DNA from: Patagioenas fasciata
Taxonomy: Eukaryota; Chordata; Aves; Columbiformes; Columbidae
Direction of reading: 5' to 3'
NCBI RefSeq assembly: GCF_037038585.1
Contig: NC_092522.1
Location: 125,036,661-125,100,660 of the forward strand
DNA length: 64,000 nucleotides
A program made the translations under genes and the position numbers. Below the pieces are notes generated by a model. The model did no database searches. It worked only from the letters and a program-made list of their open reading frames with translations, and was not told the origin of the DNA. How positions within the stretch are numbered: the stretch's first letter is position 1; every line of letters begins with the position of its first letter. Below, one piece after another: positions 44,460-57,289 of this stretch.

Positions 44460-46654
44460 GTAAGAAACGGGGCTCGTGTTTTCCTCGCCCCGCCTGCCCC
44501 CCCCACCGGCTCCGCCTAAATCAAAGCCGGGCCCAGGCCGCTCCCTGCCCCACGCCGGCACCAGGTCCCGCTTCTTCTCCCCAGACTCTGTCTGGTCGCA
44601 GGTGATCTCCTCTTCCCCAGACTGTCACTGGAGTTCATGCCCCCACCCCCGAACTAGTCCCCGTTCCCTCACCCCAAACTGGCACGCACTGCCGAGCCCC
44701 CCCAGGAGCGGCACAGGCTCGGAGACCGTCCCCAGGGCTCAGAGCAGCCCCCGCCCCACACCAGCCCTGGGGCAGGACCCCTGCCACAAACTGGCGGGGG
44801 GCAGGGAGCCAGCGTGGCCTTTCCGGCCTTCCTGGCACCCAGGCCCTCCCCCCAAACTGGCCCTGGGCCAGGGACCACCCTGAATCCTGAGCCAGGCAGA
44901 GACCTCCCCACTCCCTGCTGAATGGCAGCGGGTCAGGGACCACCCCCGCAATCCCAGCTCAGCCCGAAGTCAAGGCCATCCCTGTGCTGTCCCCGGCCCA
45001 GCGCTGGGGCAGCAATACCTTCTTCCCCAAGATATTGCCCTGCCACGGACCCACTGCCCCCGCACAGACTCAGCACCAGGCCGGTGCTCTCCTGGGTCAG
45101 GCCGCTGTTGTTCTCAATGCTGGGACTCCCCAGCCATGGGGACACCTTTCCCCAAACCAGGACGGAGCTGGGGGCCTTGCCCCCTCTGTCTCTCCAGGCT
45201 GGGTGACATGGGACTGTGAAGTGGCAGCGCCTGCCACCCCCTTCTCAGCTGGGGCTGGCTCGGGCTCTTCCCCACCCTGCGGAAACCCAGGGCAACAACC
45301 ACCATCTGCTCCCCAAACCGAGAGCGACCCTCCACAAGGTGCCTGTGAACCCCGGTACCAACCCACGGGACCAAAACGTCCCTGCGTCACTAACGTCCCC
45401 TCCCACCCAAACAGGCTTGTGTTCTCCTTCCTGACCCCAGAGCTTCCCTTTAGCTTAGACTGACCCCAAGCAAGGACCGTGGGACCGGTGCCAGCCCTCC
45501 AGCGGCTCTGGACACGCTGGTGTCTTCATGGCCGATCAAGTGTCCCCCCAGCCAACAAAGGGCTCTGTCCCCTGCCCTCCTCCCCAGGGACGCAAAGAGG
45601 GGCTGAGCCCCCAGCTGTGCCCCAGGAGTAACCAGCCCTGGGCTGCACTCCCAGCTGCCCACAGAGAAGCCTGGACCCCGTTTTCCCTTGGAGAGGCCGT
45701 CCCAGCCTCTCCTGCCTCCTTCCTGCGGCTGTGGGGACGCCCTGGCTGCTGCCGGGGGACTCACTGAGCGCTCTGCTCACTGCAGTGTTCAGATCTGGCT
45801 CTGATTCCACGTGCGCCTTTGCTTTGTTCAGCTGTAGACATGCTTGTGCTCCATGGCCTTGCAGGTTCTGTTTTGTCTGAATCAACCCTTCCCTTCTCAG
45901 CAAAGTGCAAAATAGGCCCCGCTTTGCAGTTGTCTGGGATGTCTCCCAATTAGCCTTGGGTGGTTGTTTTTCCTGGTCAGTTCTGTTCTTCCCAGTAAAG
46001 TGCAAACTGGACCTTATCTTGCAAGTGGTCAGTGGAGTTTGTAGTTGCTTTTGGGAAATAAGAGCAGAACTTTACAACGGAAAATGTTAGCAAATCCAGC
46101 TTACCAACTAACACGAAGCAGAGAGTATATTAAAAATCATGCAACCGTATGTCTCTTAAGTAATTTATTATATTTAGTGTGCATCGACTTAAGCTGAACG
46201 ATTAGTATTAAACTTAAATGGGGCTCATCCACTGAGCTGTGAGCAGTAAAACCATGGCCACACAGCTCACTTGTTGAGCAGGGAGAGCTCCCAGTAGCTC
46301 ATCCAGGCTGTTGTATTTAGAGAGTAAAGGGGTTGACCCGTAGTCAAATTGCACACGGTAGGAAAAGCCTGCACGGGAGTCCCTGAGCCCACAAGTTATT
46401 GGGGCTCAGTTCCCGTTCTGCTTCCCGTGGGTCTCCCGGCAGGAGTTCTTGGCCTGGCTGCGGCTCAGGCCGTTCCCTCCTCTGGAGCCCGGACCAAACT
46501 GCTCTGCTTTGGCTGGGGGGGCCTGAACCCAGCGAGGGGGACAGAGAGCGAATTGAGCTGTGCTGAACGTGCAGTCCGGCTGGGATCCCAGATCCGAGGG
46601 CATCTCCGAGCATTAGGGTGCAAAATGTTCTGTGTTTCCCCCTTTTCTGCCCAG

Positions 46655-46763
46655 GGCGGCCCTTGGAGAAGATGCAGAGCCCGAGGCGGTTGAGGAGGAA
46701 GAGCAGAGAAGGAGCCATAAGGAGACAGAGGAGAGCGGGCCGGTGCGCCAGGCGGACGGGAAG
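46655..46763 (+). CDS. DRC1: DRC1 exon 2
   Basis: A good acceptor (CCCCCTTTTCTGCCCAG) precedes 109 nt that complete the split Arg codon and read AALGEDAEPEAVEEEEQRRS and on to DGK, up to a GTCCTC donor. The human counterpart, from memory, is [20 protein letters not shown]. The phase fits the first exon exactly and no stop interrupts it. The donor is weak at position +3. S1, S3 and S4 have a different sequence here. Confidence 0.72.
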
Positions 46764-46927
46764 GTCCTCTCATGTCCCTGATCTCTACACGTTTGGCTTT
46801 ACCCTCCTTTTAGCTCCGTGCGGTGCTCAGTGTCACACAGCAGCGCTTATGGAAGAAGAAGCAGGGACAGAACCAGCTCATGGGTGACCTGCAGCAGGTG
46901 GAGTGGGGACCGGGCAGGGACAACCAG

Positions 46928-47062
46928 CAACCACAGAGTCACAGGATGGTTTGGGGTGAAGGGACTGTTAAGCTCCCCCTGTGCCACCCCTGCCATGCGC
47001 AGGGACATCTTCAGCAGCTCAGGTTGCTCAGAGCCCCCTACAGCCTGGGATGTCTCCAGAGA
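46928..47062 (-). mobile_element. Inverted CR1 fragment in S2
   Basis: Same insertion as in S1, interrupted on the right by the LTR. Confidence 0.85.
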
Positions 47063-47071
47063 TGCCCAATT

Positions 47072-47573
47072 TGTGGCAGGTTCACCCCCCCAACCACCAC
47101 CCTGAAAGCAGCAGAAGCTTCTCCACCCATAGACAACTATGGTCATGTACCCACCCCTTGGTCAACAGACAGGGCCCTTGACCAATGAAACTCCTGAGCT
47201 GAGAGAAGTTTCTGGACAACTGCCATAAGTGACAACAGCTTAGGATGGCCCGAGGGTATAAATGGAGCTGCCAGAGCCAACCTTTGCTGTGAGTTGGTGA
47301 CTTTGGAGTAGGGGGCTTGTAATGGAAGGTTGTGCTTAGAGTGGGATGGCGTCTGGAGAACATTCCTTGAGGATTCAGCCACCTCGCTGACCTGGTGAGT
47401 GATCTTCTGGGGATCCTTGAGATTCCTCACCTTTAGTAATTGAACTCCCAACCAATACCCAAATCCGTGTTGTTTAGTGTTGTCAGAGTGCTGAGTAATT
47501 TTAGATAAACCCCATTTCTATTTGGTTCTCCTCTAAGCAGCTCTGGTCATCATAAGGTCTGGAGCTTGTTGCA
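47072..47573 (+). mobile_element. Probable solo LTR in S2
   Basis: Copy of the S1 LTR with few differences; a fossil whose family is not identified. Confidence 0.45.
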
Positions 47574-47720
47574 GCCTGGGTAGATTGTTTGCGTTATTTT
47601 GCAGAGAATGCAGGGGAGCATCGGGGGCTGGGGACACACAGAGCCCGGTGCCTCCAGGCCCAGGCGACTGTCACAGTGTCCCATGGTGCCCTGGGCTGCA
47701 GGTGGGTGGCCCAGAGGGAC

Positions 47721-47796
47721 CTTCCCTTCCCTTCCCTTCCCTTCCCTTCCCTTCCCTTCCCTTCCCTTCCCTTCCCTTCCCTTCCCTTCCCTTCCC
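47721..47796. repeat. CTTCC microsatellite, about 15 copies
   Basis: Uninterrupted pentanucleotide run where S1 and S3 have only two copies. The open frames across it are repeat artefacts. Confidence 0.97.
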
Positions 47797-47926
47797 GCAG
47801 GCCCTGGGACGAGGGGTCAAAGTTTTCACATGTAAATAGAAATTAGAACTAAACGGGACGGGCTGTATCCTGTCCGACTGTGATCTCATTCTGCTGTTGA
47901 ACTTCTAGGCAAAGAAAATTAAATAT

Positions 47927-49530
47927 ACACTTGCTCGGCCATGAAGACACCAGCATGTCCAGAGCCACTGGAGGGCTGGCACCGGTCCCACGGTCCTTGC
48001 TTGGGATCAGTCTAAGCTAAAGGGAAGCTCTGGGGTCAGGAAGGAGAACACAAGCCTGTTTGGGTGGGAGGGGACGTTAGTGACGCAGGGACGGTTTGGT
48101 CCCGTGGGTTGGTACCGGGGTTCACAGGCACCTTGTGGAGGGTCGCTCTCGGTTTGGGGAGCAGATGGTGGTTGTTGCCCTGGGTTTCCACAGGGTGGGG
48201 AAGAGCCCGAGCCAGCCCCAGCTGAGAAGGGGGTGGCAGGCGCTGCCACTTCACAGTCCCATGTCACCCAGCCTGGAGGGACAGCGAGGGCTTGGGCAAG
48301 GCCCCCAGCTCCGTCCTGGTTTGGGGAAAGGTGTCCCCATGGCTGGGGAGTCCCAGCATTGAGAACAACAGCGGCCTGACCCAGGAGAGCACCGGCCTGG
48401 TGCTGAGTCTGTGCGGGGGGCAGCGGGTCCGTGGCAGGGCAATATCTTGGGGAAGAAGGTATTGCTGCCCCAGCGCTGGGCCGGGGACAGCACAGGGATG
48501 GCCTTGACTTCGGGCTGAGCTGGGATTGCGGGGGTGGTCCCTGACCCGCTGCCATTCAGCAGGGAGTGGGGAGGTCTCTGCCTGGCTCAGGATTCAGGGT
48601 GGTCCCTGGCCCAGGGCCAGTTTGGGGGGAGGGCCTGGGTGCCAGGAAGGCCGGAAAGGCCACGCTGGCTCCCTGCCCCCCGCCAGTTTGTGATACGGGT
48701 CCTGCCCCAGGGCTGGTGTGGGGCGGGGGCTGCTCTGAGCCCTGGGGACGGTCTCCGAGCCTGTGCCGGTCCTGGGGGGGCTCGGCACTGGGTGCCAGTT
48801 TGGGGTGAGGGAACGGGGACTAGTTCGGGGGTGGGGACATGAACTCCAGTGACAGTCTGGGGAAGAGGAGATCACCTGCGACCAGACAGAGTCTGGGGAG
48901 AAGGAGCGGGACCTGATGCCTGCGTGGGGCAGGGAGCGGCCTGGGCCCGGCTCTGATTTAGGCGGAGCCGCTGGGGGGGCAGGCGGGGCGGAGGAAAACA
49001 CGAGCCCCGTTTCTCACCTGCACTTGGCATCAAGGCGGGCAGCGATGCGCTCCTGGGGCCCGGGGTCGCTGGGGGCCGGGCCCGGTGCCCGCCATCCCGC
49101 ATCTGCGCCCGCTGCCCGGCTCATGCAGCCCCGGCCCGCCCGGAGCGGCGGCTGCGGCGTCCCCACGTTGTTTGGCAACGCCAGCTTCCCGCGCCCCTCG
49201 TAAATTTCGCACTGCGCATGCGCGGCGCTTTCCCGCCTTCTCCCAGCGACCGTTGGGGGCGGGTAACGTCTGCGGGCCCGAGCCGAGGGGCAGGGGAGAT
49301 AAAGGGGGTTAGGGCGGAGTTATTGGTGTTGAAAAGCGGCCTCAGCGCCCTGCGAGAGCTCGCTGGGTGCTGTGTGCTCTGCGCTGCTGGTCCTGGCTGG
49401 GTCAGCAGAGCCCTGTGAGGCGGCACAGGGGCTGTGCCAGGATCCCGCTGTGCACAGCGCCCCCCGCCAGCCCCGCGGAGCCTGGAGCTTGTTCCCCCGG
49501 TTTAGTCCAGAAATGAAGAGCTCTCGAGGC
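47927..49530 (-). repeat. I2: inverted copy of F
   Basis: Inverted arm with a small deletion near 49185 compared with I1 and I3. It matches the partial I4 at 'cagcctggagggacagcg'. Confidence 0.92.
49018..49124 (-). CDS. DRC1: DRC1-like first coding exon, copy I2
   Basis: 107 nt on the minus strand, ending PQERIAARLDAKC plus AG, donor GTGAGA. X-box-like 49167-49179 and NRF1 palindrome 49213-49223 lie upstream. It is divergent from gene X copy 3. Confidence 0.6.
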
Positions 49531-49761
49531 CCCCAGGTCCATGCAGCCGTCCCAGTGGCTCGTTGTGCCCGGGGGTGGGGGCTCTCTGGGGCGGCTGCAC
49601 CATCCCCTGTGCCAGCTCAGCCCTGGGTCACCGGGCAGCCCTTGTGTGTCACTGTGATGTCACCGGTGCATCACAAACGTGGCCCCTATTTAAGTGGGTT
49701 TCGGGGAGGCTCAGGTGTCACTTCGACTGCACGCGAGCCAGTGAGCAAGCGAGCAAGCAAG

Positions 49762-51318
49762 ATGGGCAAGTGTGTGGAAAACACATCAGAGATGGAAGGA
49801 AAAGCAAAGGCGCAGGTAGGAGCGGGTGCTTCGGTGTCACCCCAACCTCTCCTCGCCCCGGGGATCTCGCCGGGTTTCTCGGCCTCCCCAGCTGACACTT
49901 TGCACATCCCCTTGTCCTGCAGAGACCCCAGAGGAGATTCTGGTGCTGTGTCAGGAACATGGGGGAATGGTTGCTGACCTTCATCGTAATCCTGCCTCTC
50001 GCGGTCCTCTGCAACATCCTGCTGCCCTGCATCTTGCTGGGCATCCTGGGTGTGGACACCTACAAGGCCCATCAGGCCAACACCACCAAGGCCAAGGTCG
50101 GTGTCTGTCCTGGGCCCCGTTTTGGGAGGGAACAGTGAGCAGTGCCCATTGCCCACCCAGCCGGGCCCCTGCCCTGGAGCCACCGAGCCACCTCCGCTGG
50201 GCACCAGGCTTGGGGCTGGGCCACTCCTGTCCCTGTCACTCCAGCCACCCTTCCCAGGGTCCTTGGTTCCTGGCCGAGAGGGGACACCCCACACTGACCC
50301 GGGCTTTGCTTCCTGCGGACAGGGCACCTCTGTGAGGATGAAACCTCAGAGCAGCAGCAGGACGGACCCCATGGGGGAGCAGCCCCGTCCCAGAGCTGCC
50401 TGTGCCGACAGCAGCTCCAAGCTCAACAGGAACCGGCACAGCATCGGCAACACGGAGGAGCTCGCCAGATCCCTGATGCAGTCCCTGGGCATGACTGAAG
50501 TCTGCCTTAACCTGCTGGAGAAGCTGAAGATAAGATCTCAGGATGGCGAGTCTCATGTCCCACCTGCAGACAGGATGAGCAAATATCCCGTATGCCTGGA
50601 GTGCCGTCGATGTGTCACCAGCGGCTGTCCGCACTGCAGTGGGCCTGTGGAGCAACAGGGCCTGCCCCTGCTGGTTGTTGCTCTCCAGAAAATGAGCCTG
50701 GTGTCGTACATTGGTGGCCTGGAGCCGGAACTGGATGTGAAAATGAGACTGATCTTTGCACTCATCATCAGTGGAAAGCCGGTCTACACATGGGAGAAAA
50801 TACAGATGCTCCCCGAAAGAGCCCCCGAGACGAGCTGCAAGGACTGTGACGGCTCTCTGCCCACGAGCCTTTGGGGCAGCGAGTGCTCAAAGGCCCCACA
50901 GCCCATCTTCAGCGCCCAGGGGACACCAGAGGGACAGACAGGACTGGGCGAGGAGGACAGAAGGGCTGCTCCAGACCTGCAGCCGCCTGGGCAGGGGGAG
51001 TTTCTCCCCAGCACAGTCTCCATGTATCCCCGGCCCCCATGGGCACAGGCCCCCTCCCCTGCGGCCCTGGACCGGCTGCGCGGGGCTGGGCTGGAGCCGC
51101 TGCCCCCGGTGGGGTTCAAGGTCCTGGGGCAGGGGCTCAGTCTGCAGTGTGTCCAGCACTCCTGGGCCACTGCGATGAGGAGCGTCAGGACCGCACTGTG
51201 CTGTCAGTGCATCGGGAGCTCGGAACCCCCCGGCACCGTGGAGCGGGATCAGATGGTGCATCTGGATCTGCAGCGCAGGGCTCACGCGCCCTTGTACACC
51301 ACGGAGGAGGTGGCGTGA
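49762..51318 (+). CDS. Gene X copy 3
   Basis: Exons 49762-49815, 49923-50096 and 50323-51318; 407 codons, intact. It shares the copy 1 state at most variable sites (E in exon 1, V in GTSV, S in RHS, G in SLG, A in VVA, M in DQM) and differs by changes near the end of exon 2 and by SGT to SRT. TATTTAA lies at 49687-49693. Function unknown. Confidence 0.75.
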
Positions 51319-52207
51319 AGAGCTCTGGCAGGACAAGGTGGGACGGCGAGGAGCGTGGGCAGGGGCAGCGCAGCGTGGGAGGCCGGGGCCGGGCTGTCCC
51401 GTGCAGCTGTTGGAGCCGGGTTGGTGGGGAGGTGTTTCTGCAGGACGAGGTCCTGTGGAGTGTTGGGGTGGCGCTGGCAGACGGGGTGAACTCTGCTGGT
51501 GCTGGTTTGGGTGGGGGTGACACAAAGTGCTGACTCCCCACCAGCTGGGTCCCCTTGGCCCATGGAGGTGCTCCAGCAGGTGGCCGCTGGTTCCCGTGTG
51601 CGTTGAGCCAGCTGCCCCCACCCTGCTGGGGCCCAGGAGACACCCCATGCTGCTGCTCACACCCCCGACTCGTTTGCTCCCTGTGCAGCCCCGGCCCAAG
51701 GACAGGAGGAGCCCCCAAGCGCCTGGAGCTCTGCTGGGATGGAGCGAAGATCCGCCTGCCGCCTCTGGAGGCCTCGGGCAGCAGAGCCCCGAAGAGCAGC
51801 TGTGAGCGGAGAGCTCAGCGCCGACACCACGCTTCTGTCACCATTAAACTCTGCAATCTTTGAAACAGCCTGGAAAGCTCTTCATTTCTGGACTAAACCA
51901 GGGGAACAAGCTCCAGGCTCCGCGGGGCTGGCGGGGGGCGCTGTGCACAGCGGGATCCTGGCACAGCCCCTGTGCCGCCTCACAGGGCTCTGCTGACCCA
52001 GCCAGGACCAGCAGCGCAGAGCACACAGCACCCAGCGAGCTCTCGGAGCCGTTTCTCAGCACCAATAACTCCGCCCTGACCCCCTTTACCGCAACTTCCC
52101 CTCGGCTCGGGCCCGCAGACGTTACTCGCCCCCAACGGTCGCTGGCAGGAGGCGGGAAAGCACGGGGACCATCTGCCAAGATGCCGAGCGGCGCAAGAAC
52201 CTCAGAC

Positions 52208-52239
52208 GCGCATGCGCAGTGCTGGCGTTGCCAAGCAAC
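52208..52239 (+). promoter_or_regulatory. NRF1-like and X-box-like sites in F3
   Basis: GCGCATGCGC at 52208-52217 lies upstream of GTTGCCAAGCAAC at 52227-52239. The downstream NRF1 site of F1, F2 and F4 is deleted here, while a point difference creates this one. Confidence 0.65.
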
Positions 52240-52281
52240 GCGGGAACGCAGCAGCCGCCGCTCCGGGCGGGCCGGGGCTGC

Positions 52282-52388
52282 ATGAGCCGGGCAGCGGGCG
52301 CGGATGCGGGATGGCGGGCACCGGGCCCGGCCCCCAGCGACCCCGGGCCCCAGAAGCACATCTCTGCCCGCCTTGATGCCAAGTACAG
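52282..52388 (+). CDS. DRC1: DRC1-like first coding exon, copy F3
   Basis: 107 nt ending PQKHISARLDAKY plus AG, donor GTGAGA. The 3' half resembles the I copies more than F1 or F2, suggesting exchange between arms. No exon 2 was recognised downstream. Confidence 0.6.
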
Positions 52389-54731
52389 GTGAGAAACGGG
52401 GCTCGTGTTTTCCCCACGCCGCCTGCCCCCCCACCGGCTCCGCCTAAATCAGAGCCGGGCCCAGGCCGCTCCCTGCCCCACGCAGGCATCAGGTCCCGCT
52501 CGTCTCCCCAGACTCTGTGTGGTCGCAGGTGATCTCCTCTTCCCCAAACTGCCACTGGAGTTCATGCCCCCACCCCCGAACTAGTCCCCGTTCCCTCACC
52601 CCAAACTGGCACCCAGTGCCGAGCCCCCCCAGGACCGGCACAGGCTCGGAGACCGTCCCCAGGGCTCAGAGCAGCCCCCGCCCCACACCAGCCCTGGGGC
52701 AGGACCCCTACCACAAACTGGCGGGGGGCAGGGAGCCAGCGTGGCCTTTCCGGCCTTCCTGGCACCCAGGACCTCCCCCCAAACTGGCCTTGGGCCAGGG
52801 ACCACCCTGAATCCTGAGCCGGGCAGAGACCTCCCCACTCCCTGCTGAATGGCAGCGGGTCAGGGACCACCCCCGCAATCCCAGCTCAGCCCGAAGTCAA
52901 GGCCATCCCTGTGCTGTCCCCAGCCCAGCGCTGGGGCAGCAATACCTTCTTCCCCAAGATATTGCCCTGCCACGGACCCGCTGCCCCCCGCACAGACTCA
53001 GCACCAGGCCAGTGCTCTCCTGGGTCAGGCCGCTGCTGTTCTCAATGCTGGGACTCCCCAGCCATGGGGACACCTTTCCCCAAACCAGGACGGAGCTGGG
53101 GGCCTTGCCCAAGCCCTCGCTGGCCCTTCAGGCTGCGTGACATGGGACCATGAAGTGGCAGCTGAGGCTGGCTCAGGGTCTTCCCCATCCTGCAGAAACG
53201 CAGGGCAACAACCACCATCTGCTCCCCAAACCGAGAGTGACCCTCCACAAGGTGCCTGTGAACCCCGGTACCAACCCACGGGACCAAACCGTCCCTGCGT
53301 CACTAACGTCCCCTCCCACCCAAACAGGCTTGTGTTCTCCTTCCTGACCCCAGAGCTTCCCTTTAGCTTAGACTGATCCCAAGCAATGACCGTGGGACCG
53401 GTGCCAGCCCTCCAGCGGCTCTGGACACGCTGGTGTCTTTATGGCCGAGCAAGTGTCCCCCCAGCCAACAAAGGGCTCTGTCCCCTGCCCTCCTCCCCGG
53501 GGACGCAAAGAGGGGCTGAGCCCCCAGCTGTGCCCCAGGAGTAACCAGCCCTGGGCTGCACTCCCAGCTGCCCACAGAGAAGCCTGGACCCTGTTTTCCC
53601 TCGGAGAGGCCGTCCCAGCCCCTCCTGCCTCCTTCCTGTGGCTGTGGGGACGCCCTGGCTGCTGCCGGGGGAGTCACTGAGCGCTCTGCTCACTGCAGTG
53701 TTCAGATCTGGCTCTGATTCCACGTGCGCCTTTGCTTTGTTCAGCTGTAGACGTTGCTTGTGCTCCATGGCCTTGCAGGTTCTGTTTTGTCTGAATCAAC
53801 CCTTCCCTTCTCAGCAAAGTGCAAAACAGGCCCCGCTTTGCAGTTGTCTGGGATGTCTCCCAATTAGCCTTGGGTTGTTGTTTTTCCCAGTCAGTTCTGT
53901 TCTTCCCAGCAAAGTGCAAACTGGGCCTTATCTTGCAAGTGGTCAGTGGAGTTTGTAGTTGCTTTTGGGAAATGTGAGTAAAACTTTACAACGGAAAATT
54001 CTAGCAAATCCAGCCTACCAAGTAACATGAAGCAGAGAGTATATTAAAAATCATTCAACCGTATATGTCTAAGTAATTTATTATATTTAGTATGCATTGA
54101 CTTAAGCTGAATGATTAGTATTAAACTTAAATGGGGCTCATCCACTGAGCTGTGAGCAGTAAAACCATGGCCACACAGCTCACTTGTTGAGCAGGGGGAG
54201 CTCCCAGTAGCTCATCCAGGCTGTTGTATTTAGAGAGTAAAGGGGCTGACCCGTAGTCAAATTGCACACGGTAGGAAAAGCCTGCACGGGAGTCCCTGAG
54301 CCCACAAGTTACTGGGGTTCAGTTCCCGTTCTGCTTCCCGTGGGTCTCCCGGCAGGAGTTCTTGGCCTGGCTGCGGCTCAGGCCGTTCCCTCCTCTGGAG
54401 CCCGGACCAAACTGCTCTGCTGTGCATCCAAACCCAGCCCAAATCCCGAGCCCCATCCGCACACGCAGGGGAAGCAAAATAAGCAGGTGCTCTCAGCACA
54501 GTCCTCTTGGTGCTGCTGCCCTGCAGGGTTTGCCAGGAGAAGGACGAACCCCGAGGGCATGGAGGTCCTTGCAGTGCCCATCAAACCCCACCACAGCATG
54601 GAAACACAAGGGGTTTGGGTCTGCACAGGCACCTCAGCGTGGGGATAGGAATTCACGCGGCTTCTGGAAAAGAACCAGCTCATGGGTGACCTGCAGCAGG
54701 TGGAGTGGGGAACGGGCAGGGACAACCAGCA

Positions 54732-54862
54732 ACCACAGAGTCACAGGATGGTTTGGGGTGAAGGGACTGTTAAGCTCCCCCTGTGCCACCCCTGCCATGC
54801 GCAGGGACATCTTCAGCAGCTCAGGTTGCTCAGAGCCCCCTACAGCCTGGGATGTCTCCAGA
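54732..54862 (-). mobile_element. Inverted CR1 fragment in S3
   Basis: Same insertion as in S1 and S2. Confidence 0.85.
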
Positions 54863-54873
54863 GATGCCCAATT

Positions 54874-55375
54874 TGTGGCAGGTTCACCCCCCCAACCACC
54901 ACCCTGAAAGCACCAGAAGCTTCTCCACCCATAGACAACTATGGTCATGTACCCACCCCTTGGTCAACAGACGGGGCCCTTGACCAATGAAACTCCTGAG
55001 CTGAGAGAAGTTTCTGGACAACTGCCATAAGTGACAACAGCTTAGGATGGACCGAGGGTATAAATGGAGCTGCCAGAGCCAACCTTTGCTGTGAGTTGGT
55101 GACTCTGGAGTAGGGGGCTTGTAATGGAAGGTTGTGCTTAGAGTGGGATGGCGTCTGGAGAACATTCCTTGAGGATTCAGCCACCTCGCTGACCTGGTGA
55201 GTGATCTTCTGGGGATCCTTGAGATTCCTCACCTTTAGTAATTGAACTCCCAACCAATACCCAAATCCGTGTTGTTTAGTGTTGTCAGAGTGCTGAGTAA
55301 TTTTAGATAAACCCCATTTCTATTTGGTTCTCCTCTAAGCAGCTCTGGTCATCATAAGGTCTGGAGCTTGTTGCA
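54874..55375 (+). mobile_element. Probable solo LTR in S3
   Basis: Copy of the LTR seen in the other spacers; fossil, family not identified. Confidence 0.45.
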
Positions 55376-55663
55376 GCCTGGGTAGATTGTTTGCGTTATT
55401 TTGCAGAGAATGCAGGGGAGCATCGGGGGCTGGGGACACACAGAGCCCGGTGCCTCCAGGCCCAGGCGACTGTCACAGTGTCCCATGGTGCCCAGGGCTG
55501 CAGGTGGGTGGCCCAGAGGGACCTTCCCTTCCCGCAGGCCCTGGGACGAGGGGTCAAAGTTTTCACATGTAAATAGAAATTAGAACTAAACGGGACAGGC
55601 TGTATCCTGTCCGACTGTGATCTCAATCTGCTGTTGAACTTCTAGGCAAAGAAAATTAAATAT

Positions 55664-57289
55664 ACACTTGCTCGGCCATGAAGACACCAGCGTGTCCAGA
55701 GCCGCTGGAGGGCTGGCACCGGTCCCACGGTCGTTGCTTGGGATCAGTCTAAGCTAAAGGGAAGCTCTGGGGTCAGGAAGGAGAACACAAGCCTGTTTGG
55801 GTGGGAGGGGACGTTAGTGACGCAGGGACGGTTTGGTCCCGTGGGTTGGTACCGGGGTTCACAGGCACCTTGTGGAGGGTCGCGCTCGGTTTGGGGAGCA
55901 GATGGTGGTTGTTGCCCTGGGTTTCCACAGGGTGGGGAAGAGCCCGAGCCAGCCCCAGCTGAGAAGGGGGTGGCAGGCGCTGCCACTTCACAGTCCCATG
56001 TCACCCAACCGGGAGGGCCAGCGAGGGCTTGGGCAAGGCCCCCAGCTCCGTCCTGGTTTGGGGAAAGGTGTCCCCATGGCTGGGGAGTCCCAGCATTGAG
56101 AACAACAGCGGCCTGACCCAGGAGAGCACCGGCCTGGTGCTGAGTCTGTGCGGGGGGCAGCGGGTCCGTGGCAGGGCAATATCTTGGGGAAGAAGGTATT
56201 GCTGCCCCAGCGCTGGGCCGGGGACAGCACAGGGATGGCCTTGACTTCGGGCTGAGCTGGGATTGCGGGGGTGGTCCCTGACCCGCTGCCATTCAGCAGG
56301 GAGTGGGGAGGTCTCTGCCTGGCTCAGGATTCAGGGTGGTCCCTGGCCCAAGGCCAGTTTGGGGGGAGGGCCTGGGTGCCAGGAAGGCCGGAAAGGCCAC
56401 GCTGGGTCCCTGCCCCCCGCCAGTTTGTGGTAGGGGTCCTGCCCCAGGGCTGGTGTGGGGCGGGGGCTGCTCTGAGCCCTGGGGACGGTCTCCGAGCCTG
56501 TGCCGGTCCTGGGGGGAGACTCGGCACTGGGTGCCAGTTTGGGGTGAGGGAACGGGGACTAGTTCGGGGGTGGGGGCATGAACTCCAGTGACAGTCTGGG
56601 GAAGAGGAGATCACCTGCGACCAGACAGAGTCTGGGGAGAAGGAGCGGGACCTGATGCCTGCGTGGGGCAGGGAGCGGCCTGGGCCCGGCTCTGATTTAG
56701 GCGGAGCCGCTGGAGGGGCAGGCGGGGCGGAGGAAAACACGAGCCCCGTTTCTCACCGGCACTTGGCATCAAGGCGGGCAGCGATGCGCTCCTGGGGCCC
56801 GGGGTCGCTGGGGGCCGGGCCCGGTGCCCGCCATCCCGCATCCGCGCCCGCTGCCCGGCTCATGGAGCCCCGGCCCGCCCGGAGCGGCGGCTGCGGCGTC
56901 CCCACGTTGTTTGGCAACGCCAGCACCGCGCATGTGCGGCTGAGCTCCCCGCGCGTTCGTAAATTTCGCACTGCGCATGCGCGGCGCTTTCCCGCCTTCT
57001 CCTAGCGACCGTTGGGGGCGGGTAACGTCTGCGGGCCCGAGCCGCGGGGCAGGGGAGATAAAGGGGGTCGGGGCGGAGTTATTGGTGTTGAAAAGCGGCC
57101 TCAGCGCCCTGCGAGAGCTCGCTGGGTGCTGTGTGCTCTGCGCTGCTGGTCCTGGCTGGGTCAGCAGAGCCCTGTGAGGCGGCACAGGGGCTGTGCCAGG
57201 ATCCCGCTGTGCACAGCGCCCCCCGCCAGCCCCGCGGAGCCTGGAGCTTGTTCCCCCGGTTTAGTCCGGAAATGAAGAGCTCTCGAGGC
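55664..57289 (-). repeat. I3: inverted copy of F
   Basis: Closest to I1, sharing the 'catgtgcggctgagctcccc' segment that I2 lacks. Confidence 0.92.
56757..56863 (-). CDS. DRC1: DRC1-like first coding exon, copy I3
   Basis: 107 nt on the minus strand, with the same coding sequence as I1 as far as I can see. X-box-like 56906-56918 and NRF1 palindrome 56972-56982 lie upstream. Confidence 0.62.

Larger units (their letters stand above)
43918..45543 (+). repeat. F2: CpG-rich arm
   Basis: Second forward arm. It shares 'atctcccctgcccc' with F4 near 44137, where F1 and F3 have 'accgcaacttcccc'. Confidence 0.9.
45544..47926. repeat. S2: spacer with DRC1 exon 2 and expanded CTTCC repeat
   Basis: Like S1 except for 46505-46865, which carries the DRC1 exon 2 sequence, and for a longer CTTCC run at 47721-47796. 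It is about 170 bp longer than S1 and S3. Confidence 0.85.
51868..53456 (+). repeat. F3: CpG-rich arm, the most diverged F
   Basis: Shorter than F1 by about 40 bp, with deletions just before the first exon and near 53160. Confidence 0.9.
53457..55663. repeat. S3: spacer
   Basis: Same layout as S1: tandem duplication, AT-rich block, CR1 piece, LTR and only two CTTCC copies. Confidence 0.88.

Noticed and set aside
47585-47846. Open frames reading through the CTTCC run
   Set aside because: Low-complexity translation of a pentanucleotide repeat with no conserved sequence outside it.
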